A DNA stretch of 64,000 nucleotides from Mycolicibacterium tokaiense (lineage in GTDB: Bacteria > Actinomycetota > Actinomycetes > Mycobacteriales > Mycobacteriaceae), in contig NZ_AP022600.1 in assembly GCF_010725885.1 (NCBI RefSeq), positions 3,968,001 to 4,032,000 on the forward strand. The letters are read 5' to 3'. Each line of letters starts with the position of its first letter. Position 1 is the stretch's first letter. The notes under the pieces are model-generated. The model did not search any database. It saw nothing but the letters and a program-made list of their open reading frames with translations, and was not told the origin of the DNA. A program made the translations under genes and the position numbers. Below, in pieces: positions 14,751 through 24,150 of this stretch.

Positions 14751-15583
14751 ACGCCGAACACGGCAGCGACCCGGACCTCCTGCTCGATTTCCGCAAGGTC
14801 TCACTGCGCCGCGGCGGCCGGGTGTTGGTGGGCCCGGTCACCTGGCAGGTCGAGCTCGACGAGCGGTGGGTGGTGATCGGCCCCAACGGTGCGGGCAAGA
14901 CATCTCTGCTGCGGATCGCCGCCGCGATGGAGTACCCGTCCACCGGCCGGGCCTACGTCCTGGGTGAGCGGCTGGGCAAGGTCGACATGGCCGAACTGCG
15001 TTCCCGCGTCGGTTTGTCGAGTTCTGCTCTGTCACAACGTATCCCGGACGACGAGGTGGTGCGTGACCTGGTGGTCTCCGCCGGCTACGCGGTGCTCGGG
15101 CGCTGGCGGGAGGCCTATGAGGAGATGGACTACGAGCAGGCCGTCGACATGCTCGAGAGCGTGGGTGCCGAGCATCTGGCGCAGCGCACTTACGGCACCC
15201 TCAGCGAAGGTGAGCGCAAACGGGTGTTGATTGCCCGTTCACTGATGACCGACCCCGAACTGCTGCTGCTCGACGAGCCGGCCGCGGGGCTGGATCTGGG
15301 CGGCCGCGAGGAACTGGTGGGCCGGCTGGCCGATCTGGCCGCCGATCCCGACGCGCCTGCCATGGTGCTCGTGACCCACCACGTCGAGGAGATCCCGCCC
15401 GGCTTCTCCCACGCGCTGATCCTCTCCGAGGGGCAGGTGGTGGCCGCCGGCCTGCTCGACGAGGTGCTGACCTCGGACACCCTGTCCACGGCCTTCGGCC
15501 AGTCGATCGCCCTGGAGATGATCGACAACCGCTACTTCGCGCGGCGGGTCCGCAGCCGTGCCGCACATCGGAGGCGCGCATGA
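14738..15583 (+). CDS. ABC transporter ATP-binding protein (Rv3041c-like)
   Basis: This 281-residue single nucleotide-binding domain has Walker A GPNGAGKTS (48-56), the signature LSEGERKR, Walker B LLLLDEP, and the switch His in VTHHVEE. No membrane or substrate-binding partner is adjacent, which resembles stand-alone ModF/YheS-like ATPases or a subunit with a distant permease. GTG 14738 is in frame 10 bp before the yczE stop and gives a length close to M. tuberculosis Rv3041c (287). It starts the coupled run ABC-Nudix-EchA17. Confidence 0.9.
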   Translation: MPEVDAEHGSDPDLLLDFRKVSLRRGGRVLVGPVTWQVELDERWVVIGPNGAGKTSLLRIAAAMEYPSTGRAYVLGERLGKVDMAELRSRVGLSSSALSQRIPDDEVVRDLVVSAGYAVLGRWREAYEEMDYEQAVDMLESVGAEHLAQRTYGTLSEGERKRVLIARSLMTDPELLLLDEPAAGLDLGGREELVGRLADLAADPDAPAMVLVTHHVEEIPPGFSHALILSEGQVVAAGLLDEVLTSDTLSTAFGQSIALEMIDNRYFARRVRSRAAHRRRA

Positions 15584-16377
15584 GCGAGACCCCGCTGACC
15601 CCCCGCCCCGCCGCCACGGTGATGCTGGTCCGCGACGGCGCCGACGGCATCGAGGTGTTCCTGATGCGTCGGCACCGGGCCATGGAGTTCGTCGGGGGCG
15701 TCATCGTCTTCCCCGGCGGCGGCGTCGACGAACGCGACCGCAACGCCGACATCGACTGGCACGGACCGCCGCCGTCGTGGTGGGCCCAGCGCATGGGCGT
15801 CAGTGAGGATCTGGCCCTGGCGCTGGTGTGTGCCGCGGCGCGGGAGACGTTCGAGGAATCCGGGGTGCTGTTCGCCGGGGCTGCCGACGATCCGGACCTG
15901 ATCGTCGACGACGCTTCGGTCTACCGGGACGCCCGCCATGCGCTGGCCGACAACACGCTGGCCTTCGGTGATTTCCTGCGCCGCGAGAAGCTGATGCTGC
16001 GGGCGGATCTGCTGCGGCCGTGGGCCAACTGGATCACCCCGGAAGAGGAACGCACCCGGCGCTACGACACCTTCTTCTTCGTCGCCGCGCTGCCTGAGGG
16101 CCAGCTGGCCGACGGGGAGAACACCGAATCGGACAAGGCCGGCTGGGCCACCCCCGAACGTGCTCTGGAGGACTTCGCCGCCGGGAAGACCTTCCTGTTG
16201 CCGCCCACCTGGAGCCAGCTGGATTCCCTGGCCGGGCGCAGTGTGGCCGAGGTGCTGGCCGACGAACGTCAGATCGTGGCGATCCAGCCGAGCCTGACCC
16301 TGGCCCGTGGCGACTGGGCCATCGAGTTCTTCGACAGCGACCGCTACAACGCCGCCCGCGACGGGCGTGCCCCGTGA
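15580..16377 (+). CDS. Nudix hydrolase with split Nudix box (Rv3040c-like)
   Basis: This 265-residue enzyme begins with ATGA overlap on the ABC gene. The Nudix box is interrupted: the glycine part ([10 protein letters not shown], about 45-54) is separated by some 35 residues from the catalytic [11 protein letters not shown] helix (about 87-97). That insertion is known in NUDT19/RP2p-type enzymes that hydrolyse acyl-CoA or CoA derivatives. Position next to an enoyl-CoA hydratase gene fits an acyl-CoA substrate, which is inference. Confidence 0.85.
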   Translation: MSETPLTPRPAATVMLVRDGADGIEVFLMRRHRAMEFVGGVIVFPGGGVDERDRNADIDWHGPPPSWWAQRMGVSEDLALALVCAAARETFEESGVLFAGAADDPDLIVDDASVYRDARHALADNTLAFGDFLRREKLMLRADLLRPWANWITPEEERTRRYDTFFFVAALPEGQLADGENTESDKAGWATPERALEDFAAGKTFLLPPTWSQLDSLAGRSVAEVLADERQIVAIQPSLTLARGDWAIEFFDSDRYNAARDGRAP

Positions 16378-17186
16378 GCCTCGACGAGGCGGCGCGAGGA
16401 ACGAGTGCCGGGGAGGAGCGGCCGAGCCATCAGACCGTGAGGGTGGCGCGGGAGTTCGTCAGCGTCCACACCGCCGATGAACATCCGGGGATCGGCACCA
16501 TCCTGCTGTCGCGACCGCCGGACAATGCACTGACCCGGCAGGCCTACCGCGAACTCGCCGACGCGGCCGCCGAGGTGGCGGCACGCGCCGACATCGCCGC
16601 AGTCATCCTGTTCGGTGGTCACGAGATCTTCTGCGCCGGAGATGACGTGCCTGAACTGCGCACCCTGTCTGTCGAGGAGGTGGACTCCGCAGCCCGGGTC
16701 CGCCACCGCGCCATCGAGGCCGTTGCCGCCATCCCCAAACCGACGGTGGCCGCCGTCACCGGGTACGCGTTGGGTAGCGGGCTGACGCTGGCCCTGGCCG
16801 CCGACTGGCGGGTGGGCGGCGACAATGTCCGGGTCGGGGCCACGGAGATCCTCGCCGGTCTCATTCCCGGCGGGGGCGGGATGGCCAGACTGGTGCGCAC
16901 CGTCGGGGTCAGCCGCGCCAAGGACCTGGTGTACAGCGGCCGGTTCGCCGACGCCAAGGAGGCCGCCGCACTGGGGCTGCTCGACGAGCTGACCGCTCCT
17001 GACCACGTCTTCGACGGCGCACTGGCCTGGGCGCAGCGGCTGGCCGAGGCGCCGGCAGGCCCGCTGGCGGCGGCGAAGGCGGTGATCGACGGTCTGGTGG
17101 CCCCCCGGCCCAAACGCATCGCCGACGAACGCCGCCGCTATGTCGAGGTGTTCGCTGCCGGTCACCCGGGCGGCGATGCGGGTTAG
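16374..17186 (+). CDS. echA17: Enoyl-CoA hydratase/isomerase family protein EchA17
   Basis: This crotonase-fold protein (270 residues from GTG 16374) shows both oxyanion-hole segments: [15 protein letters not shown] and [15 protein letters not shown]. The catalytic-loop motif is [14 protein letters not shown], with a glutamate in the usual position. Likely role: hydration of enoyl-CoA in fatty-acid degradation. The start is uncertain. GTG 16374 overlaps the Nudix stop, but the first 20-25 residues are low in similarity to M. tuberculosis EchA17 (254 residues), and GTG 16438 would match that length better. Confidence 0.88.
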   Translation: MSLDEAARGTSAGEERPSHQTVRVAREFVSVHTADEHPGIGTILLSRPPDNALTRQAYRELADAAAEVAARADIAAVILFGGHEIFCAGDDVPELRTLSVEEVDSAARVRHRAIEAVAAIPKPTVAAVTGYALGSGLTLALAADWRVGGDNVRVGATEILAGLIPGGGGMARLVRTVGVSRAKDLVYSGRFADAKEAAALGLLDELTAPDHVFDGALAWAQRLAEAPAGPLAAAKAVIDGLVAPRPKRIADERRRYVEVFAAGHPGGDAG

Positions 17187-17189
17187 GCT
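17184..17189 (+). promoter_or_regulatory. -10 element of methyltransferase gene (leaderless)
   Basis: TAGGCT ends 7 bp before ATG 17197, inside the end of echA17. The geometry predicts a leaderless transcript for the methyltransferase and the following gene. Confidence 0.55.
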
Positions 17190-17196
17190 GCCAGCC

Positions 17197-18174
17197 ATGA
17201 CGAGCACGCACGAAAGTCCCGTCCCCAATCCGCACGCCACCGCGGAACAGGTCGAAGCCGCCCGCCATGACACCAAGCTGGCGCAGGTGCTCTACCACGA
17301 CTGGGAGGCCGAGTCCTATGACGACAAGTGGTCCATCTCCTATGACCAGCGCTGTGTCGAGTACGCGCGCGGCCGGTTCGACGCCATCGTGCCCGAGGAG
17401 GTGCAGCGCGAACTGCCCTATGACCGCGCTCTGGAGCTGGGCTGCGGCACCGGCTTCTTCCTGCTGAACCTCATCCAGGCCGGGGTGGCGCGGCGGGGCT
17501 CGGTGACCGACCTGTCCCCGGGCATGGTCAAGGTGGCCACCCGCAACGGGACGTCCCTGGGCCTGGACATCGACGGCCGTGTGGCCGACGCCGAGGGAAT
17601 CCCGTACGAGGACAACACCTTCGATCTGGTGGTGGGTCACGCGGTGCTGCACCACATCCCCGACGTGGAGCTCTCCCTGCGCGAGGTGATCCGTGTGCTC
17701 AAGCCCGGTGGGCGCTTCGTGTTCGCCGGGGAGCCCACCACGGTGGGCAACCGGTACGCCCGGGAGCTGTCCACCCTGACCTGGCGGATCGCCACCACTA
17801 TCACCAAGCTGCCCGCCCTGTCGGGCTGGCGGCGCCCGCAGACCGAACTGGACGAGTCCTCCCGGGCCGCCGCGCTGGAGGCGGTGGTGGACCTGCACAC
17901 CTTCGAGCCCGCTGACCTGGAGCAGATGGCGCGCAACGCCGGTGCCGTCGAGGTCGCGACCGCCAGCGAGGAGTTCACCGCGGCCATGCTGGGCTGGCCC
18001 GTGCGGACCTTCGAAGCCGCGGTGCCGCCGGGCAAGCTGGGGTGGGGCTGGGCCAAGTTCGCGTTCGGCAGCTGGACCACCCTGTCCTGGGTGGACGACA
18101 ACGTGTGGCGCAACGTGGTGCCCAAGGGCTGGTTCTACAACGTCATGGTCACCGGGGTGAAGCCTGGCGCTTGA
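17197..18174 (+). CDS. SAM-dependent methyltransferase (Rv3038c-like)
   Basis: This 325-residue class I methyltransferase has motif I in ALELGCGTGFF, the acidic residue in VTDLSPGM, and motif IV/post-I in NTFDLVVGHAVLHHI followed by VLKPGGRFVF. The substrate is unknown; neighbouring MGLP genes and Rv3037c suggest a cell-envelope or polysaccharide target, which is inference. The start follows a leaderless -10 element. The stop at 18172-18174 lies inside the start region of the next gene. Confidence 0.88.
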   Translation: MTSTHESPVPNPHATAEQVEAARHDTKLAQVLYHDWEAESYDDKWSISYDQRCVEYARGRFDAIVPEEVQRELPYDRALELGCGTGFFLLNLIQAGVARRGSVTDLSPGMVKVATRNGTSLGLDIDGRVADAEGIPYEDNTFDLVVGHAVLHHIPDVELSLREVIRVLKPGGRFVFAGEPTTVGNRYARELSTLTWRIATTITKLPALSGWRRPQTELDESSRAAALEAVVDLHTFEPADLEQMARNAGAVEVATASEEFTAAMLGWPVRTFEAAVPPGKLGWGWAKFAFGSWTTLSWVDDNVWRNVVPKGWFYNVMVTGVKPGA

Positions 18175-19330
18175 GTTCACTGTCGCCGACGTCGCCTACC
18201 TGACGTCGGCGCCGGGTGCGGCGGCGCTGGCCGAGGTCGATGAGTTCGCACTCACCGACCTGGTGTCCGAGGTCGCCGCGCTACGCAGACGGTTCGGTGG
18301 GCGTGCGCCGGTCCTGGTCGAGACCACCCTGCTGCGCCGCCGGGCCCGCGCCAAGCTCGCGGGCGCGGACGAGTGGTTGCTCACCGACGAAGCGCTGCAG
18401 CAGGCCACCACCACCGCTGTCGCCGCGCACCGGGCGACCCGGCTGGCCGGGCGGGCGGTTCACGATGCGACGTGCTCGGTGGGTGCCGAACTCGCCGCCC
18501 TGCGCGACGCCGCGCCGAACCTGGTGGGCAGCGATCTGGACCCGGTCCGGTTGATGATGGCCCGGCACAACCTGGGCGCGCATGTGCCGGTGTGCCGCGC
18601 GGATGCGCTGCGCCCGATCACCCGCGACGCCGTGGTGCTGGTGGATCCGGCCCGGCGCAGCGGCGGCACCCGCCGGTTCGACCCGCGGGCTTACACCCCG
18701 CCGCTGGATGCGGTGCTGCAGGTGTACCGCGAGCGCGACCTGGTGGTGAAATGCGCTCCCGGCATCGATTTTGCCGCGATCGGGGAGCTGGGGTTCGACG
18801 GCGAGATCGAGGTGACGTCGCTGGGCGGGTCGGTACGCGAGGCCTGCCTGTGGTCCCACGGCCTGGCCCAGCCCGGTATCCGCAGGCGGGCCTCGCTGCT
18901 CGACACCGGAGAACAGCTCACCGACGCCGAGCCCGACGACTGCGGCGTGGCGGCGGCGGGGCGCTGGATCGTCGACCCCGACGGCGCGGTGGTGCGGGCC
19001 GGTCTGGTGCGTCAGTACGCGGCGCGGCACGGGCTGTGGCAACTGGATCCTGACATCGCCTACCTCAGCGGCGACGCCCTGCCCGACGGGGTCCGCGGGT
19101 TCGCCGTCATCGACACCCTTGCGTTCTCGGAAAAGAAGCTGCGACAGGCGCTTTCGGCGCTGGACTGCGGCGCGTTGGAGATTCTGGTGCGCGGCGTCGC
19201 GGTGGACCCGGATGCCTTGCGCCGCCGGCTGAAACCTCGCGGCACCCAGTCGTTGTCGGTGGTGATCACCCGGCTCGGAGCCGGCGCCAGCAGTCGCGCG
19301 GTTGCATTCGTGTGCAGGCCGTCGCGGTAG
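18164..19330 (+). CDS. Class I methyltransferase with THUMP-like tail (Rv3037c-like), apparent CTG start
   Basis: This 388-residue protein has the SAM motif DATCSVGAELA (motif I), GSDLDPVRL, and a catalytic-type VLVDPARRSGG. A C-terminal THUMP-like region with repeated arginine motifs follows. In M. tuberculosis Rv3037c has been proposed as a methyltransferase for methylglucose lipopolysaccharides. The frame is coding well upstream of its first GTG (18263): 33 in-frame codons encode a conserved-looking N-terminus (EFTVADVAYLTS, ALAEVDEFALTD). The only upstream start-like codon before the stop at 18158 is CTG 18164, preceded by GGGGTGA at 18154-18160. I therefore propose CTG; GTG 18263 is the conservative alternative. 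Confidence 0.8.
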   Translation: MALEFTVADVAYLTSAPGAAALAEVDEFALTDLVSEVAALRRRFGGRAPVLVETTLLRRRARAKLAGADEWLLTDEALQQATTTAVAAHRATRLAGRAVHDATCSVGAELAALRDAAPNLVGSDLDPVRLMMARHNLGAHVPVCRADALRPITRDAVVLVDPARRSGGTRRFDPRAYTPPLDAVLQVYRERDLVVKCAPGIDFAAIGELGFDGEIEVTSLGGSVREACLWSHGLAQPGIRRRASLLDTGEQLTDAEPDDCGVAAAGRWIVDPDGAVVRAGLVRQYAARHGLWQLDPDIAYLSGDALPDGVRGFAVIDTLAFSEKKLRQALSALDCGALEILVRGVAVDPDALRRRLKPRGTQSLSVVITRLGAGASSRAVAFVCRPSR

Positions 19331-19335
19331 CGACG

Positions 19336-19341
19336 TACGCT
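19336..19341 (+). promoter_or_regulatory. -10 element of TB22.2-like gene (leaderless)
   Basis: TACGCT lies 7 bp before ATG 19349 with no Shine-Dalgarno sequence, as expected for a leaderless mRNA. Confidence 0.55.
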
Positions 19342-19348
19342 GAGGACG

Positions 19349-20038
19349 ATGCGCACTTCACTTGCCCTCGTCGTGACCGGTATCGCCACCGCCGCCCTGG
19401 TCAACGCGGTGCCCGCCACCGCAGAGACCGTGTGCGACCGCTTCGGCGGCACCGTCGCGGCGGAACAGATGTGCGACGTCCACGTGTCGAACCCTCAGTA
19501 CATGCTCGACATGACCTTCCCGGTGGACTACCCGGATGAGGCGGCACTGACGGAGTACCTGACGCAGACCCGCGACGGGTTCGTCAACGTCGCCGAGATG
19601 CCCGGCAGTGGGAACCTGCCCTACGCACTGGATGTGAAGTCCACCCGGTACAGCTCAGGGGAGCCCGGCACCGGCACGCAGTCGGTGGTGCTCGAGGTGT
19701 ACCAGAACGTCGGCGGTGCCCACCCGTCCACCTGGTTCAAGACGTTCACCTACGACGGCACCACGCGGGCGCCGGTCAGCTTCGATGCCCTGTTCGCGCC
19801 GGGCACCGATCCGCTGGCGGCGGTCTATCCCATCGTCATGCAGCAGGTGGGTCAGCAACTGGGCGAGCCGTCGATCACGCCGGTGGGCGACGGCCAGGAC
19901 CCCGCGCACTATCAGAACTTCGCCATCACCGACGACGCCGTGCTGTTCTTCTTCGGTCAGGGCGAGATGTTGCCGGAGGCGGCAGGTGCGCTGCAGGCCA
20001 GTGTGCCGCGCAGCGCCCTGCCGCCCCTGCAGGTCTAA
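19349..20038 (+). CDS. Secreted RsiV/MPT64-type protein (TB22.2, Rv3036c-like)
   Basis: This 229-residue protein has a Sec signal peptide cleaved after about residue 25 (PATA-ET). The mature part has the MPT64-like region and a DUF3298/RsiV C-terminal domain (TYDGTTRAPVSFDALF, NFAITDDAVLFFFGQGEM). The M. tuberculosis homologue is a cell-wall protein reported as a carboxylesterase. I see no classical GxSxG motif, so the esterase assignment rests on the homologue. Two N-terminal cysteines could form a disulfide. Its stop overlaps the convergent symporter gene by 4 bp (CTAA, 20035-20038). Confidence 0.87.
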   Translation: MRTSLALVVTGIATAALVNAVPATAETVCDRFGGTVAAEQMCDVHVSNPQYMLDMTFPVDYPDEAALTEYLTQTRDGFVNVAEMPGSGNLPYALDVKSTRYSSGEPGTGTQSVVLEVYQNVGGAHPSTWFKTFTYDGTTRAPVSFDALFAPGTDPLAAVYPIVMQQVGQQLGEPSITPVGDGQDPAHYQNFAITDDAVLFFFGQGEMLPEAAGALQASVPRSALPPLQV

Positions 20039-21573
20039 CTCTCGGCCGAGGTGGTCACCTTGTCGCGCTTGTAGGTCTCCCAGAACGTGGCGTTCGGGAT
20101 GCCGAGGGCGAGGGGGTCGAACACCGGATCCAGACCGGCCTTCTTCTGGCGCTCGTAGTCCCGCAGCGCCTTGTAGGCGGGCTGCTGCAGGATCAGGATG
20201 CCGATGATGTTCAGCCATGCCATCAGGCCGACGCCGATGTCACCCAGCGTCCAGGCGTCACTGGCCGTGGACACCGCGCCGATGGCCACCGACACCAGGA
20301 TCAGCGCCTGCAGGAGCATGGTGGCGTTGGAGCCGACGGTGCCCCGGACCACGGGCATGTTCACCGTGGAGGCTTTGCCCATGATGAAGCGCAGGTTGGT
20401 CTCCGCCATGTAGTAGTAGGCGATGATCGTGGTCAGGCAGAAGAAGAACAGCGAGATCGCCACGAAGCTCGAACCCGCACCGCTCCACAGGGTGTCGAAT
20501 CCGTACTGCGCGTAGGTCGGGCCCACCGCGACGTCGGACGGTAGCAGGCCACCTTCGGCGATCACCGCGCCGTCGGCGCTCTCACCTTCGAAGACGCGGT
20601 AAGCGCCGGTGGACAGGATCAGGAATCCCGTTGCAGAGCAGACGAACAGCGTGTCGACGTAGACGGCGAATGCCTGTACCAGACCCTGCTTGGCCGGATG
20701 AGACACCTCCGCGGCGGCCGCGGCATGCGGGCCGGTGCCCTGTCCGGCCTCGTTGGAGTAGATGCCGCGTTTGACACCCCACATGATGGCGGAGCCGATG
20801 ATGGCGCCGAACGCGGCGTCGAAGCCGAAGGCGCTGGAGAAGATGAGGCTGATCATCTCGGGCACCACCGAGGCGTTCACGGCCACGATCACCAGGGCCA
20901 GCACGATGTAGACGATGGCCATGAACGGCACCACGATGGAGGCGAAGGTCGCGATGCGCTTGACCCCGCCGATGATCACGAAGGCCAGCACGATCACGGT
21001 ACCGATGGCCACCCACCACTCGGACCAGCCCCAGGCGTTGTTCATGGCCACAGCCATCGAATTGGACTGCACGCTGGGCAGCAGCAGACCACAGGCCAGG
21101 ATGGTGACGGCGGCGAACACCAGGCCGTAGATCTTGAACAGGGGAGCAGCACCGGTGTGCGACCACGCCCGGCTCAGGTAATAGGCCGGGCCGCCGCGGT
21201 ATTCACCGGTGAGGGGATCCTTGGTCTTGTAGATCTGACCGAGCGTGCACTCGACGAATGACGTCGAGGCGCCCAGGAAGGCGACCGCCCACATCCAGAA
21301 CAGCGCACCCGGCCCACCGAAGGCGATCGCGGTGGCGACGCCCGCGATGTTGCCGGTGCCGACGCGGCCCGCCAGTGACATCGTGAGGGCCTGGAAGGAC
21401 GACACCCCGTCCGGCGACTTCTCGCCGTGGACCATCACCCGGATCATCTCCGGGATCTGGCGGACCTGGACGAATCTCGATCGGATCGAAAAATACACCC
21501 CGGCGCCCAGACAGAGGTAGACCAGCGCGTTGCTCCAGATGTAGCTGTTCAGCGTGCTCAAGAAGTCGGTCAT
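20035..21573 (-). CDS. Alanine/glycine:cation symporter (AGCS family)
   Basis: This 512-residue protein has about 11 membrane helices. AGCS signatures are clear: SLAGRVGTGNIAGVATAI early in the protein, then GPAYYL, RGIYSNEAGQGTGPHAAA and a conserved DTLFVCSATG. It should import alanine or glycine with sodium or protons. A GGGGGAA stretch precedes the ATG. It breaks the synteny known between TB22.2 and Rv3035, and the convergent 4-bp stop overlap with the core gene resembles the other accessory transporters here. Confidence 0.92.
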   Translation of the reverse strand: MTDFLSTLNSYIWSNALVYLCLGAGVYFSIRSRFVQVRQIPEMIRVMVHGEKSPDGVSSFQALTMSLAGRVGTGNIAGVATAIAFGGPGALFWMWAVAFLGASTSFVECTLGQIYKTKDPLTGEYRGGPAYYLSRAWSHTGAAPLFKIYGLVFAAVTILACGLLLPSVQSNSMAVAMNNAWGWSEWWVAIGTVIVLAFVIIGGVKRIATFASIVVPFMAIVYIVLALVIVAVNASVVPEMISLIFSSAFGFDAAFGAIIGSAIMWGVKRGIYSNEAGQGTGPHAAAAAEVSHPAKQGLVQAFAVYVDTLFVCSATGFLILSTGAYRVFEGESADGAVIAEGGLLPSDVAVGPTYAQYGFDTLWSGAGSSFVAISLFFFCLTTIIAYYYMAETNLRFIMGKASTVNMPVVRGTVGSNATMLLQALILVSVAIGAVSTASDAWTLGDIGVGLMAWLNIIGILILQQPAYKALRDYERQKKAGLDPVFDPLALGIPNATFWETYKRDKVTTSAES

Positions 21574-21680
21574 CGGTATCCATTCCCCCGGTGTGTGTCC
21601 ACGTGTTCGTCACGCCACAGTCATTCGCACGAAAGTCCACAGCCTAATGACAGGTGCGCGACCTCGCAGCGGAAAGCAGA

Positions 21681-22970
21681 TCAGCTCGCAGCGAAGCTGT
21701 ACACCTGGCCGTCGCTGGTGGCTGCCACCACCCGCCGGTCGGCGCCGATGGACACCCCGACCGGAAAACCGGTCGCCTCCGGCAGCGGGTACCGGCTGCC
21801 GATGTCGCCGGAGGTGGCGTCGAAGACCAGCAGTGCCAAGCCTTCTCCGTCGCGCACCACGGTGTACGCGGTGTCGCCGGCGCGGCCGGCGGTGGTCAAC
21901 GACTCCACATCGTCGTGGCGCCAGACCTCTTCGGCCTGCTCACCGTCGTCGCGCAGGGCCAGGAGCGTGGCGCCGGGTCCGCCGCCGGAGACGATCACTC
22001 CGTCGGGACCCACCGTCGGCGGCGTCTGTGCCAGAAAGCCCAGTGGCGCAGACCATTTGGCCTCGCCGGTATCGGCGTGCAGTGCCCACAGCCGCTGGTC
22101 GCGGCCGTTGACGTAGACGGTGGTCCCGTCGGCCGAGAGCACCGGCGCGCCGATCACACCGCCGGTCACGGCGTCGCTGGTCCAGGCCTGGGCCAGCAGT
22201 GGTTTCTGACCGGGCTGATATCGCAGACCCACCAGGGTGGCCGCGGGGGCGTCGGGCTGCCACACCCCCAGGACGATCAGCTGCGAGGCGGGGGAGAACG
22301 CGGGCGCCGCCGCGACCGGGCAGGCCGGACCCGCCGTCGCGCAATCGGCAAGCCCACGTTCGGAATCCGTGGGATCCAGGCCGGTCACCAGGTCCACCGG
22401 GTTGCCCGCCACGGTGCCGCGGTGCGCGTCGAACACCTGGACCTGGCCGAGGTGGGTGGCCACCAGCAGGTGACCGTCGCCGAGAAAGCGCGGGGTCTGC
22501 GGCATTCCGATGACCGGCTTGCGCCAGCGCACCCACTGTGTCAGCGGGTAGGCCAGGATGGTGCCCGGTTGGCCGACATACAGATTGGCGAAGCCGTCGA
22601 ACAGTGGGCCGGCGAAACCGCCGCCCTGGACCAACCGGATGCACCACCGCTGCCGCCCTTCGTTGGTGTTCTCCCAGTTCATCAGGGAGCACCCGGCCGT
22701 CGTCTGCGCGTTGGCGGCCAACCCGCCGTCGTTGTTCAGCGCCACCGCCGCGCCGAGGGTGCCTTTCACCGATCGGGTCCAGTCGAACGTCAGCTCCACC
22801 GCACCCGTGGTCGGGGTGTAGCTGCTGTTGGCGGCATCGGCGTACTGGGCGGGCCAGCCGGGCGACGGCGCCGCCTGGACCCAGCGGTCGTCGGTGCCGC
22901 AGCCGGTGGCCAGGACCAGCGGAACCACGCCGAACAGCGCCACCGTCAGCGCGGCGAATCGCCGGTGCAC
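21681..22970 (-). CDS. PQQ-like beta-propeller lipoprotein (Rv3035-like)
   Basis: This 429-residue protein from GTG 22970 has a signal peptide with lipobox VLATGC. Repeated blade motifs follow, such as SADGTTVYVNGRDQRLWALHADTGEAKWSAP (quoted in part: VYVNGRDQRLWAL). It should be anchored outside the membrane; enzyme or scaffold function is unknown. It diverges from the acyltransferase gene of the MGLP cluster, as in M. tuberculosis. A TACCCT element about 42 bp upstream and an AGAAGGGA ribosome site support this start; longer upstream extensions would bury the signal peptide. Confidence 0.85.
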   Translation of the reverse strand: MHRRFAALTVALFGVVPLVLATGCGTDDRWVQAAPSPGWPAQYADAANSSYTPTTGAVELTFDWTRSVKGTLGAAVALNNDGGLAANAQTTAGCSLMNWENTNEGRQRWCIRLVQGGGFAGPLFDGFANLYVGQPGTILAYPLTQWVRWRKPVIGMPQTPRFLGDGHLLVATHLGQVQVFDAHRGTVAGNPVDLVTGLDPTDSERGLADCATAGPACPVAAAPAFSPASQLIVLGVWQPDAPAATLVGLRYQPGQKPLLAQAWTSDAVTGGVIGAPVLSADGTTVYVNGRDQRLWALHADTGEAKWSAPLGFLAQTPPTVGPDGVIVSGGGPGATLLALRDDGEQAEEVWRHDDVESLTTAGRAGDTAYTVVRDGEGLALLVFDATSGDIGSRYPLPEATGFPVGVSIGADRRVVAATSDGQVYSFAAS

Positions 22971-23042
22971 CCCAACCGTTCCCTTCTGTTTCCGATCCCC
23001 GAAAGCCCACCGAGGGTAACCCGAGCCGATGTGTGCCTCGCG

Positions 23043-23048
23043 TAGGCT
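23043..23048 (+). promoter_or_regulatory. -10 element of Rv3034c-like gene (leaderless)
   Basis: TAGGCT is followed by 8 bp and ATG 23057, matching the leaderless pattern. It lies in the 86-bp divergent region shared with the PQQ-like lipoprotein gene. Confidence 0.55.
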
Positions 23049-23056
23049 TTCCGGCC

Positions 23057-23794
23057 ATGACGACCATGTGGGGAGCTCCCCTGCACAAGCGCTGGCGTGG
23101 ATCTCGGCTGCGCGACCCACGTCAAGCCCGGTTTCTGACTCGTACCTCGCTGCGGTGGGTGCTGGCCAACCGGGCGTACACCCCGTGGTATCTGGTGCGG
23201 TATTGGCGCCTGCTGAAGTTCAAGCTCGCCAACCCGCACATCATCACCCGGGGGATGGTCTTCCTGGGCAAGGGGGTGGAGATCCAGGCCACCCCGGAGA
23301 TGTCGCAGATGGAGATCGGCCGGTGGGTGCACATCGGTGACAAGAACACCATCCGCTGCCACGAGGGGTCGCTGCGCATCGGCGACAAGGTGGTGCTGGG
23401 CCGCGACAACGTCATCAACACCTACCTCGACATCGAGTTGGGTGACTCGGTGCTGATGGCCGACTGGTGCTACGTGTGCGATTTCGACCATCGGATGGAC
23501 GACATCACCATCCCGATCAAGGACCAGGGCATCGTGAAGGGGCCGGTGCGCATCGGCCCGGACACCTGGGTGGCCGCGAAGGTGACCGTGCTGCGGGACA
23601 CCTCGGTGGGTCGCGGCTGCGTGCTGGGCGCACACGCGGTGGTCAAAGGCATGATCCCCGATCACTCGATTGCGGTGGGTGCGCCGGCGAAGGTGGTCAA
23701 GAACCGCAAGCTGGCCTGGGACACCTCGGCGGCCCAGCGCGCCGAACTGGCTGCCGCCCTGGCTGACATCGAACGCAAAAAAGCCGCGCGCTGA
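23057..23794 (+). CDS. Left-handed beta-helix acyltransferase (Rv3034c-like)
   Basis: This 245-residue protein contains hexapeptide repeats of the LbH fold from about residue 80 to 225 ([20 protein letters not shown] region, then [29 protein letters not shown], given here in parts). The catalytic-type His is in DFDHRMDD. In M. tuberculosis Rv3034c sits in the methylglucose lipopolysaccharide cluster and is a candidate sugar acetyl/acyltransferase. Here it lies beside Rv3032-Rv3030 homologues, supporting the same role. Confidence 0.87.
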   Translation: MTTMWGAPLHKRWRGSRLRDPRQARFLTRTSLRWVLANRAYTPWYLVRYWRLLKFKLANPHIITRGMVFLGKGVEIQATPEMSQMEIGRWVHIGDKNTIRCHEGSLRIGDKVVLGRDNVINTYLDIELGDSVLMADWCYVCDFDHRMDDITIPIKDQGIVKGPVRIGPDTWVAAKVTVLRDTSVGRGCVLGAHAVVKGMIPDHSIAVGAPAKVVKNRKLAWDTSAAQRAELAAALADIERKKAAR

Positions 23795-23799
23795 CCGGC

Positions 23800-24150
23800 A
23801 TGGGCGAGGACGAGACCGAGCCTGACTACCGCTTCACGCTGGCCAACGAACGCACCTTCCTGGCGTGGCAGCGCACCGCGCTGGGCCTGTTGGCGGCGTC
23901 GGTGGCGGTGATCCAGTTCGTCAGCGAGGCCGCCCTACCCGGCGCCCGTTTCATCCTCGGCGGCATCCTGGCGATTCTGGCCACCCTGACCGCGGCGCTG
24001 GGGCTGTGGCGGTGGCGGCAGGTGGACCGTGCGATGCGGCGGGGAACCGCGCTGCCTCGCCACCCCACCCCGGCGTATCTCGCCATCGGGCTGACGGTCA
24101 TCGGGCTGCTGGTGATCGGCGCTGTGGTGATCAGGACGCTGAACGCGTGA
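23800..24150 (+). CDS. DUF202 (YidH-type) membrane protein, first copy
   Basis: This 116-residue protein has the family signature at the N-terminus, [20 protein letters not shown], followed by three hydrophobic segments. DUF202 proteins are small inner-membrane proteins of unknown function. It starts 5 bp after the acyltransferase and ends in a GTGA overlap with a second DUF202 gene, so the three are coupled. Confidence 0.85.
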   Translation: MGEDETEPDYRFTLANERTFLAWQRTALGLLAASVAVIQFVSEAALPGARFILGGILAILATLTAALGLWRWRQVDRAMRRGTALPRHPTPAYLAIGLTVIGLLVIGAVVIRTLNA

